Source: Armigeres subalbatus (lineage: Eukaryota > Arthropoda > Insecta > Diptera > Culicidae). Taken from it: DNA of 64,000 nt. The translations under genes were made by a program, and so were the position numbers. The stretch covers positions 68,243,203-68,307,202 of the forward strand of contig NC_085139.1 of the NCBI RefSeq assembly GCF_024139115.2, read 5' to 3'. How positions within the stretch are numbered: the first letter of the stretch is position 1; each line of letters begins with the position of its first letter. Positions 56,101 to 64,000 of this stretch are shown here, piece after piece. The notes under the pieces were generated by a model that made no database searches, was not told the origin of the DNA, and was given only the letters and a program-made list of their open reading frames with translations.

Positions 56101-57640
56101 TGGAAAAGCTTCCTCCAGAAGCTGGGCTTCCTCCAGAAGCTGGAAAGCTTCCTCCAGAAGCTGGAAAAGCCTCCTCCAGAAGCTGGTGCTTCCTCCAGAA
56201 GCTGGAAAAGCTTCCTCCAGAAGCTGGTGCCTCCAGAGCTGGTGCCTCCAGAAGCTGGGAGCTTCCTCCAGAAGCTGGAGCTTCCTCCAGAAGCTGGAAA
56301 AGCTTCCTCCAGAAGCTGGAAGCTTCCTCCAGAAGCTGGAAAAGCTTCCTCCAGAAGCTGGAAAAGCCTCCAGAAGCTGGAAGCTTCCTCCAGAAGCTGG
56401 AAAGCTTCCTCCAGAAGCTGGAAAGCTTCCTCCAGAAGCTGGGCTTCCTCCAGAAGCTGGAAAAGCTTCCTCCAGAAGCTGGTGCCTCCAGAAGCTGGTG
56501 CCTCCAGAGCTGGAAAAGCTTCCTCCAGAAGCTGGAAAGCTTCCTCCAGAGCTGGAAAAGCTTCCTCAGAAGCTGGAAAAGCTTCCTCTGGAAGCTGGAA
56601 AAGCTTCCTCTGGAAGCTGGAAAAGCCTCCAGAAGCTGGAAAAGCCTCCTCTGGAAGCTGGAAAAGCCTCCAGAAGCTGGTGCTTCCTCCAGAAGCTGGA
56701 AAAGCCTCCAGAGCTGGAGCTCCAGAAGCTGGAAAAGCTCCAGCTGGCCTCCAGAAGCTGGAAAAGCTTCCTCCAGAAGCTGGAAAACTTCCTCCAGAAG
56801 CTGGAAAAGCTTCCTCCAGAAGCTGGAAAAGCTTCCTCCAGAAGCTGGTGCCTCCAGAAGCTGGAAGCTGCTCCAGAAGCTGGAAAAGCTTCCTCCAGAA
56901 GCTGGAAAAGCCTCTCCAGAAGCTGGAAAAGCTTCCTCCAGAAGCTGGAAAAGCTTCCTCCAGAAGCTGGAAAAGCTTCCTCCAGAAGCTGGAAAAGCTT
57001 CCTCCAGAAGCTGGAAAAGCTTCCTCCAGAAGCTGGAAAAGCTTCCTCCAGAAGCTTCCTCCAGAACCTAGAAAAGCTTCCTCCAGAAGCGGCAAAAACT
57101 TCCTCCAGAAGCGGCAAAAACTTCCTCCAGAAGCTGGTGCCTCCAGAAGCTGGAAAGCCTCCAGAAGCTGGAAAAGCCTCCAGAAGCTGGAAGCCTCCAG
57201 AGCTGCCTCCAGAAGCTGGTGCTTCCTCCAGAAGCTGGAAAAGCTTCCTCCAGAAGCTGGAAAAGCTTCCTCCAGAAGCTGGAAAAGCCTCCAGAAGCTG
57301 GTCCAGAAGCTGGAAAGCCTCCAGAAGCTGGAAAAGCCTCCAGAAGCTGGTGCCTCCAGAAGCTGGAAAAGCTTCCACCAGAAGCTAGGAAAGCTTCCTC
57401 CAGAAGTTGAGAAAACTTCTTACAGAAGTTGGAAAAGCTTCCTCCAGAAGCTGGAAAAGCTTCCTCCAGAAGCTGGAAAAGCTTCCTCCAGAAGCTGGAA
57501 AAGCTTCCTCCAGAAGCTGGAAAAGCTTCCCCCAAAAGCTGGAAAAGCTTACTCTAAAACCTGGAAAAGCTTCCTACAAAACCTGGAAACGCTTCTTATG
57601 ATTCTTTAAAGCTCTTTCAAAAGCAAGAGAGAAGCTGAAA
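53190..57640. repeat. Satellite 2: roughly 200 tandem 22-bp hairpin units and shortened variants
   Basis: The canonical unit is the stem AGCTTC, loop CTCCA, stem GAAGCT and linker GGAAA (22 bp). Common shortened forms are 19 bp (linker to CCT) and 16 bp (with GCTGGTGCCT). Uniform 22-mers dominate at 53,540-53,740, 56,890-57,050 and 57,420-57,540; the interior mixes the variants. The edges decay gradually (53,190-53,520 and 57,540-57,640). All forward frames are nearly stop-free, giving an ORF of 1403 codons (53,398-57,609) and others of 1030 and 652. Stop-free stretches on the minus strand reach 335 codons. I treat these as non-coding. Confidence 0.95.
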
Positions 57641-58930
57641 CTTTTCCAAAAGCGCAGCAGATTCTGCAGAAAAACTTTATCCAAAAATTCCATAAAAGAA
57701 GCCAGAAATATTTGGATAAGTGGGGATTCATCTATTTCAGAAACAATTTCCTTATTTTATTGATTTCTTTCGAAAAGCTAACAAATTAATTGCATTCAGA
57801 GCTGCATTAGTTTTTATCTCGAACCGCGTGCAACCCTGCAACTATATTTCACTTTCTTCCAAACACAATTTAATTACAAACTTGTATGCTATCCATTTGA
57901 GACACAATTTCTAGCAAGTAGCTGCCATCGTAGACACAGCTGCCTGCAGACCAAACCAAAAACCAAAGGCACCGGATTAAGATAAGAATTTAAATGGAAA
58001 TCTTTCTGTCTAATTCCCTAAATCCGTTGCTGCAATTTTTGGCTCCCTTCAGTGAACTGCTTCCAAAACTTGTTGCCTGAAGGACGAACGGTGGTATTTT
58101 CATAAAATCTCGGTGCTCTCACCATTCCCATATCATCGTCTCGGAAAAGTATGGTCAAGTCGCCCGAACACCGAAGCACTGAAACATACACTGAACTGAA
58201 CTCCGAATGAAACCCGGTCATCCGGATTACCGTCATCGATTTACCGAGAAAGCGGAATGGGAATGTTGTTTTTCCGACCATCCCAGAGTACCAATCGCAC
58301 ACAAACGCCGACGACGGAAGAGGGCACATGAGGGTACAGATAGTATAGTGGTACAGCCGCCGGTGGAAGTTTACTCGATTCGGACAAACAGGAACTCGCT
58401 TCCCAACATTAAGTCAAACACAGGAGAAAGGGACCGGAAGAACCGAATCATCAAACAAAGTGAAATTTTCTAATCCCCCCTGTTTGGCATAGATTTTGGA
58501 CGGTTGGATGAATCCATAAGGGCGCTTAGAATTCAGATCCATGGCCCTGGTTTAGTGGTGGCCTTTGCCAGTATTTCGGTAGATAGTGGAGTCACTGCGA
58601 TGAGAGGCACTTGTCGAAAGAGGCCAAATCTGCTTTGATCTTCGGATTTAGATTTTATTGGCAAATATGACTTTTATTGCTGTTAACAGACAGTGATTTC
58701 ATGTACGAAGAATGTTCGAACTACGCTCCTTGCTTTTCTTTCGTAATGAAAGTTTATTATCTTAATTATAAATATTTATTAGATATAATTATTGAAGCGT
58801 TTCGCATTACATGAAATATGAAAAAAAAAAACAGAAATAATGGAAAAAATTTAACGTTGCAGTTGTATAACAAATATAACACTGAGGAAAAGTCCATTTC
58901 TAGCTTATCATTAAAATGTAAGAATATTGA
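57641..58930. other. Unique non-coding DNA
   Basis: ORFs up to 103 codons (58,018-58,329, minus strand) lack recognisable domains and clear splice context. Nothing else supported. Confidence 0.4.
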
Positions 58931-58934
58931 AAAT

Positions 58935-59085
58935 AAGCTTTTCCAGTTCCTTGAAGATGTGTTTCCAGCTTCTGGAGAAAGCTTGCTCAGATTCAGAGAA
59001 GGACTTTCTCAGCTTCTGAAGGATGCTTTTACAACTTCTGATTAAAACTTCAAATGTTTATGATCGAAGCATTTCCAGCTTCTTC
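58935..59085 (-). repeat. Inverted, decayed remnant of satellite 2
   Basis: AAGCTTTTCCAG, TTTCCAGCTTCTGGAGAAAG and CAGCTTCTGAAGGATG are the reverse complement of satellite-2 units with about 20-25% changes. They lie 1.3 kb beyond the main array and in the opposite orientation. Confidence 0.7.
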
Positions 59086-59400
59086 TTGTTTTATTGGTAT
59101 TGCATCCCTCACTGTGGCATTGTCGCCTTGCAGCTTAGTGTTATTTAAACTTCCACATTTCTTAACTGCAAGGTTTCTATGCCAAGTTACCGTTTTTGCA
59201 TTTGTAAATCATGAGGCTAACTCTATGATACTTCTTATGCCTAGGGAAGTCGAGAAAATCTTCATCCCGAACATTTTCTAGACCGGACCAGGAACCGAGC
59301 CCATCCACCCTCAGCTTGGTCTTGCTTTGTAGCCGCACATATTACCGCATGGCTTTGAAAGGTCCCAGCTTTATGAAGATTTTTCTGCTTCTGGTCCAAA
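59086..59400. other. Short non-coding interval
   Basis: A 75-codon ORF starts at 59,054 without recognisable motifs. Nothing else supported. Confidence 0.3.
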
Positions 59401-59660
59401 CATCTTCAGGGGTCTGGGTCATTTGACATAAAGTCATTTGGCATAACGCCGTTTGGCATAAGGTCATTTGGCACAAAGGCCATTTGACATAATGGTCATT
59501 TGGCATAAAAGACATTTGGCATAATTTTGAACTGCAAGAAAAGTGTGGGTTATTTGGCATAATTCCGAACTGTTAAAGAGAAAGGGATATTCCATGTATT
59601 GCTTAGCGTAGATAAAGTAGGTCGAGGCTGTTTTCTGATAAATTTGAACTGATGGTAGAT
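59401..59660 (+). repeat. CATTTGGCATAA composite repeat, copy 1
   Basis: GGGTCTGGGTCATTTG is followed by about eight CATTTGGCATAA units and a unique tail with AGAGAAAGGGATATTCCATG and GATAAATTTGAACTGATGGT. The same order occurs at 63,793-64,000. Confidence 0.82.
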
Positions 59661-59924
59661 AGGGTAGAAAACCATTTGGGCGGCACCCCCTATTCCCGTC
59701 AGCAGCGTTCGTTACTCGAACGCATTAAAACCGAATCACTTGTTTTATGGTACATGGTTAGTTTCTGTCGATATCTAGTGATGTACAAACATCCAAGTCA
59801 TTTGGTTGGAACGCGGCCGAGCTATTAACGTTGCGGACGGCAAAGGGGGGTGCTGCCCAAATGGTCCCGCTCCCTATTTTCCGGAAGAACGAAATAACAA
59901 AACCGGTAGAATTCCGAGGGAGGG

Positions 59925-60035
59925 ATCACATCCATCATTGACTTATTCCGGAAACATGCCTACTTTTAAAGTAGGGATTACTTTCACCATTGCATTACTT
60001 CAATTCGGGCATGTGCGAAACCCGGCAAGCCCCTA
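59925..60035 (+). repeat. Fragment of the 'ACCCGGCCTTGCTCGG' repeat family
   Basis: GGGATCACATCCATCATTGA then TTATTCCGGAAACATGCC and TACTTTTAAAG match the ~60-bp module of copies A-C. The termini are missing. Confidence 0.6.
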
Positions 60036-60059
60036 ACTTTAAATATATTTTATTTATAT

Positions 60060-60585
60060 TATTTTAGCTCTCTTTTTTTTTCTTTACTTTACTGTGAAAA
60101 GCTTTCCTACTTTTTCTGTTTTCAGTTGTCTATGGCGTTTAAAACTGTTATGTATTTTTTTACGGAATATGGCCCATAATGGTTTCTTCCCATCTCAGGG
60201 AAAGATTTCTACTGATTCAAACAGTCACTCGTTAAATTACTTAATATTGGGAAAGATACTTCTAAGTATTTATTCCTGCATACGGTAGTATGACTCGTTC
60301 TTTTCATCAAACTCTAATTATGCCCATCTGACTATTAGGCACTTCTTTTGTTTTCAACGCCTTATTCGATGTTCTTCGCTCTCATCAACGCCAGGAATAA
60401 GCTTTCCTACTAAAGTATGTGTATCATGCGAAGAAAGGAATCCAATTTTCAGTGTAGCCATTCATTCCAGCCATAAAATAGCAGTTGAATAGTTTCTAAA
60501 CTTTGCTTACATGTTTGAACCGGAATTAGCTTCGAAACTATTCTTACATGTTTCTGCCTTCATTATAATCCAAACGCCCTCTTTA
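60060..60585. other. AT-rich non-coding DNA
   Basis: No supported feature. Confidence 0.35.
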
Positions 60586-60589
60586 TCTC

Positions 60590-60778
60590 CTACTTTCCAT
60601 CGTTTTTCACGTCATAGGGTTGAATCATTTCAATGAATCCGACACGTGGTGGTTGACGAGGGTCGGTTCCGGGTAGACAAAGGCCCATGCCGTAAACGTT
60701 GGCGGGATCGGGCAGGGAACGGGATCGAAAATCATAGGTCAAACTGACCGAAGATCCAGTGGAGCTGGCTGCCAGCAC
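60590..60778 (-). CDS. Possible terminal coding exon, unidentified
   Basis: A minus-strand frame encodes SLTYDFRSRSLPDPANV, YGMGLCLPGTDPRQPP and FIEMIQPYDVKNDGK before a TAG. Codon choice leans to G/C in third positions more than nearby AT-rich ORFs, which is mildly gene-like. Upstream in frame the residues LCALSAVLAAS look hydrophobic, like the core of a signal peptide, but an in-frame TGA comes before any ATG. I found no convincing acceptor, so a chance ORF or a pseudogene piece remains possible. Confidence 0.25.
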   Translation of the reverse strand: MLAASSTGSSVSLTYDFRSRSLPDPANVYGMGLCLPGTDPRQPPRVGFIEMIQPYDVKNDGK

Positions 60779-60799
60779 AGCACTCAGTGCACAAAGCGT

Positions 60800-61950
60800 T
60801 CAAAGTCCACTCGGTTCGTCCGGCCATGAATTTGGTGTCCACTTAGGCATGAAAATTTTATCCCACCCGGAATGGACACTGTGAAAATTGGCTGCCACTC
60901 GATTGAGCGTTGCGATGCACAACCATTGCACAATAATTTTGTACTGTGTCGTAGCAACGCAAGCGGGTGGTATCGGTGCCAGACTGAAGCGTTCGCCCGT
61001 TTCCGGAAAACCGAGATACACACATCGCCACATACACACTAACAAGCGGCATTGTGGAGTCCGTCCGTCTCTCCGGTGTGCCATTTTCAATCTGGTCAGT
61101 CTATTTGCTGTTAAGTCAGGAGCATTGATTTTACTACACAATGGATAATTTTGCCACTGGGATTCGTTTGTATAATTTTCTAAACTGGGTAAATAAATAC
61201 TAAGCCTGAGCGAACATGGCGGAACGAGCAATATGGTCGGTCAGGTCATGGCGTTGAAGGGTGGTGCAGATTTTGATTTCAAATTGAGAAACAACTGTAC
61301 GTGAAACAAAACAATCTTTGTGAGAATATGTTCAATAATTTGGGAATAACATGACGCAATGCTTCTATTAACTGTTATCCTTTATCTATTTTAGCAAGCT
61401 GAGGTGTATTGCAGAACAGGAAATATGAACACGAGAAAATTAGTATCGAAACAAAACAAGCGGAAAAGCCTTTACCCATGCTCTCATAGATTTGTTTTAT
61501 TTATGTGATCTAAAAATTTTACTCTCATTAAATTCCCCTACCAAAATATGAATATGTATGAACAGATGTGTATTTTATTTTCTTTTAAAAAAGACTTCTT
61601 CAGTCGTGAGTAGATCTCAAATATGTTATGATTTTCGCTAGGCATACAAAGCCTTCTTAGCTTTTCGGAAGAAAACTTTCAATCTATTTGCAGTTTTGAT
61701 CGCTTATCGATTTTCACCGCATAACTCGTTGATTTCCTTGAATCCAGCTTCTCATTATTCTTAACTTTCTGAACTTAAAAGGGTCAATAATCAATACACG
61801 ACTGACAGTTGTTTCAATGTTCCAGAAATTTAGAAATTTAGGACACGTGGAAATGCACATCATTCCCACTGCTGATACTGCTTGCGCTCCTACACACTCC
61901 AACAAATCCGAGCTTCAATTAGCTTTTCACTTGAATATCCGCAGCACAAA
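60800..61950. other. Unique DNA, possible upstream region of the 62-kb exon
   Basis: The ORFs on both strands (up to 143 codons, 60,800-61,231) overlap each other and show no domain. The last part directly precedes a candidate start codon at 61,951. Confidence 0.35.
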
Positions 61951-62138
61951 ATGTTGTCTTCATCGTCGTCCTCCAATCTCGGCTCCATGAATATTACCGA
62001 AAGCCGTAAAAAGCAACAATCGTGGCGGAAATCCCGACCGACTGGTGCGGGTGGCTCACAGCCGGAAGCAGAATCCAGAGTCAGAAAGGGAAGCATATCC
62101 ATCGATCGATATGCTCTGTGGCATTGGGTAGTTGGCAA
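61951..62138 (+). CDS. Probable first coding exon of an unidentified gene
   Basis: The ATG at 61,951 has a good insect start context (CACAAAATG) and opens about 63 codons ending at a consensus donor (GGCAA|GTAAGT at 62,139). The peptide starts with a Ser run (MLSSSSSSNLGS), then has a basic stretch with ESRKKQQSWRKSRP and a segment with RKGSISIDRYALWHWV. RKGSIS resembles a basophilic kinase site. No downstream exon is recognised in the remaining 1.9 kb, which is normal for long mosquito introns. I do not recognise the protein. Confidence 0.4.
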
Positions 62139-62139
62139 G

Positions 62140-62855
62140 TAAGTCTGGTCCAGTGACCGCCGCGCGCCTGAGCTCTCTGCACACATTACCAGAAGTATAA
62201 CATAAATTTATTGAAATAATTCTGCATATCAGTGTGCTTTATCTCAGGCTTGTGGAACGTTCGGAACGACCGTCGTACTTTCCCGGCCGCACAAACATAA
62301 ATACATTAGAGTATAGAGTACTTGTCTATGGTTGGATGAGGCTGAAATCGCCCGGCAGGGTGGTTCCACAGGTTGTGCAACTCCGCCCTATCCACCCCAT
62401 TCATGGTTGGGAAACGATGAATTTTTCCACATTTGTGCTTTGTTTGTACTCTGGAGCTTTCTCTCTCGTTGTCTCTAGCTCGATTTCTCGTGCCACTAAA
62501 GGTTAGTTTAAAGCTTATTTATGTGCTATGCATATGAGCTTTGATATTTTATTAGCCGGGGCTCTGTTTTTCTCATTTTAATGGAAATGCAGTGGAGTGC
62601 ACGTTGGAAAACGCAAAACGGAAATGGAATATTCTGAAAATGGAATTTCTTGTTATTTAATGCGTCGGAGTTTGCCGAACAGAGCGAAGTTCTGTACATA
62701 CGTTGGTAGGTTATTATACATAATTGTAAAAAAATCCGACATACGTTTTGATTCAAATTCCAAACATGACCCATATTCCGAACATTGGTATTTTAGCGTC
62801 CTAAAACTAAAATCTCTGTCGATACTGAAGAAAAAGATCACAAATCTATTCAATG
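62140..62855. other. Probable intron, no feature seen
   Basis: AT-rich with small ORFs lacking motifs. It would be the start of intron 1 if the exon ending at 62,138 is real. Confidence 0.35.
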
Positions 62856-62859
62856 TACT

Positions 62860-63030
62860 TCTGCTGCGATGGCTCTACATTCCAACTACAACATGGCCTG
62901 CTTTACATCTTAGCCAAGAATATTTCCCACCCGCAAACATCCTGGGCCAGACTGAGAATCGAACTCACCATCTCCGAAATGACAATCGTACGCCTTCTCT
63001 CGCAAGGCCAGCCGGTGACCACACATGAAC
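62860..63030 (-). mobile_element. tRNA-derived SINE-like element
   Basis: On the minus strand GGCTGGCCTTGCGAGAG resembles an A-box region, and GGTGAGTTCGATTCTCAGTC contains a B-box-like GTTCGATTC about 40 bases later, as in a tRNA head. The sequence then runs through GGATGTTTGCGGGTGGGAAA. It is distinct from the Feilai-like copy at 37.3 kb. No target duplication was recognised. Confidence 0.4.
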
Positions 63031-63299
63031 TCAATATTCTATGAAAAGAATGACACGAATAAAGTTCAAATATTCATCAAATATCCAGTCAAAATGGTAC
63101 GCCGATTGGGTCTAGGAACTACCACAACTTTTTTATCATTTATTATGTTTGTTTGAAATAAAGAAGTAAAAGAACCCAACCAATGACCAAAATGTAACCT
63201 GGCAATAGGTTAAAGGTGATATCGGGAAATTGTCCAGGAAAGAATATTTTCAAATTGACCATTTGCACCACTCGCACTTAGAGCATGTACACCCAAAAA

Positions 63300-63545
63300 A
63301 ACGGGGTAGTGTCGTTTGGTCGAAACTCATTCGGATGAATGCCACTAGGCCGAACAAACTATTAGGTCGAAACCCATCTGGCCGAAAGTCATTTGGCCGA
63401 ACGGATCATCCGTCCGAATAGGGTATTTGGCCAAAAAAGTCATTTGGTCGAATAGGACATCCGGTCAAACAGGACGTTTGGTCGAATGGGACATTTGGCC
63501 TAACAGATTATTTGGCTGAATAGCTCATTTGGCCGAATAGGACAT
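63300..63545. repeat. TTTGGCCGAATAGGACA minisatellite, copy 2
   Basis: Parallels 40,365-40,620 unit by unit: GAAACCCATCTGGCCGAAAG, then GGATCATCCGTCCGAATAGG, then CATTTGGCCGAATAGGACAT. It again ends by joining a GTGAGAAATGAG block. Confidence 0.82.
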
Positions 63546-63745
63546 TTGAAAAGTGAGAAATGAGTGATAAGTGTGATAAGTGTGATAAGTGATAAGTGTG
63601 TGTCTAACGTCTCACTACTTATGTTCCACTTCTCACTTTTTACAGTGAGAAGTGAGAAATAATGAGTGAGAAGTGAAACGTCGCACTTCTCACTCCTCAT
63701 TTCTCACTTTTACAGCAGAAGGTGAGAAATGAGGAGTGAGTGTGA
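63546..63745. repeat. GTGAGAA/CTCAC repeat block
   Basis: GAAAAGTGAGAAATGAGTG, GTGATAAGTGTG and CTCACTTTTTACAGTGAG alternate, giving local inverted pairs. Same family as 11.8-14 kb and 46.6-46.9 kb. Confidence 0.8.
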
Positions 63746-63792
63746 GACATAAAATGACACATTTGGCTGAATGACCTATTAGGCCTAGTGGT

Positions 63793-64000
63793 GGGTCTGG
63801 GTCATTTGGCATAACACCATTTGGCATAATGTAATTTGGCATAAAGGCTATTTGGCATAATGGTCATTTGGCATAACGGACATTTGGCATAATTTCTAAC
63901 TGTGAAAGCGAAAGGGATATTTCATGTAATGTTTGGCGTAAATAAAGTAGGTCAAAGCTGATTTCTGATAAATTTAGACTGATGGTAGACATTTCCAGAA
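63793..64000 (+). repeat. CATTTGGCATAA composite repeat, copy 2 (cut by window end)
   Basis: GGGTCTGGGTCATTTGGC, repeated CATTTGGCATAA and the tail GATAAATTTAGACTGATGGT match 59,401-59,640. Confidence 0.82.

Noticed and set aside
53398..57609. 1403-codon ORF, and overlapping ORFs of 1030 and 652 codons, as genes
   Set aside because: Same artefact of 22-, 19- and 16-bp stop-free units; frames on both strands are open.
46903..57640. CRISPR-like arrays
   Set aside because: Units are contiguous with no unique spacers, and the DNA is eukaryotic.
60800..61231. 143-codon ORF on the minus strand as a gene
   Set aside because: No domain, no splice support, overlaps other ORFs on both strands, composition not coding-like.

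Overview
This is nuclear DNA from an insect, almost certainly an Aedes-type mosquito. It holds a Feilai-like tRNA-derived SINE, an errantivirus-type LTR element, and the TIR/MITE families and long degenerate minisatellites typical of large mosquito genomes. Introns are GT-AG and nothing is organised as an operon. Nearly all of the window is mobile or tandemly repeated DNA. The calls rest on reading the sequence; no database search was possible, so family names are recognition-level calls.

Layout. 0-1 kb: 3' end of a retrovirus-like env gene and its complete 3' LTR. 1-2.7 kb: an interspersed repeat of unknown class and a 191-bp MITE. 2.9-7.4 kb: a 4.5-kb DNA transposon with TIRs of about 530 bp and a decayed two-exon transposase. 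7.5-11.4 kb: a palindrome of about 3.7 kb built from two diverged, inverted copies of an internally deleted non-LTR retrotransposon, plus a third fragment. 11.4-14.3 kb: GTGAGAA-type repeats between pogo-like inverted ends. 14.3-20.7 kb: mostly unique non-coding DNA with small MITEs and degenerate repeats. 20.8-25.2 kb: two head-to-tail copies of the repeat seen at 1-2.7 kb, each with ~150-bp internal units. 25-33 kb: repeat debris, a foldback, a reverse transcriptase relic and a hAT-type MITE with exact 8-bp target duplications. 33.5-39.2 kb (minus strand): a six-exon Mutator-like transposase gene with five phase-consistent introns and two frameshifts. 40.4-46.3 kb: GCC-rich inverted ends around degenerate repeats, three foldbacks and a LINE RNase H relic. 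46.6-50.3 kb and 53.2-57.6 kb: two large hairpin-unit satellites on either side of a probable host-gene exon (52,079-52,524, minus strand). 58-64 kb: repeat debris, a probable first coding exon (61,951-62,138, plus strand), a tRNA-like SINE and a second copy of a composite minisatellite.

Most notable. The two satellites share one plan: complementary 6-mers alternating with short linkers. Their stems differ by one compensatory base-pair change (AGCCTC/GAGGCT versus AGCTTC/GAAGCT). They bracket a coding exon, so pre-mRNA of that gene could fold across it. The units contain no stop codon in any forward frame, which creates giant ORFs (1093 and 1403 codons) that should not be taken as proteins without RNA evidence. 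The Mutator-like gene is also notable, because every splice junction still keeps phase.
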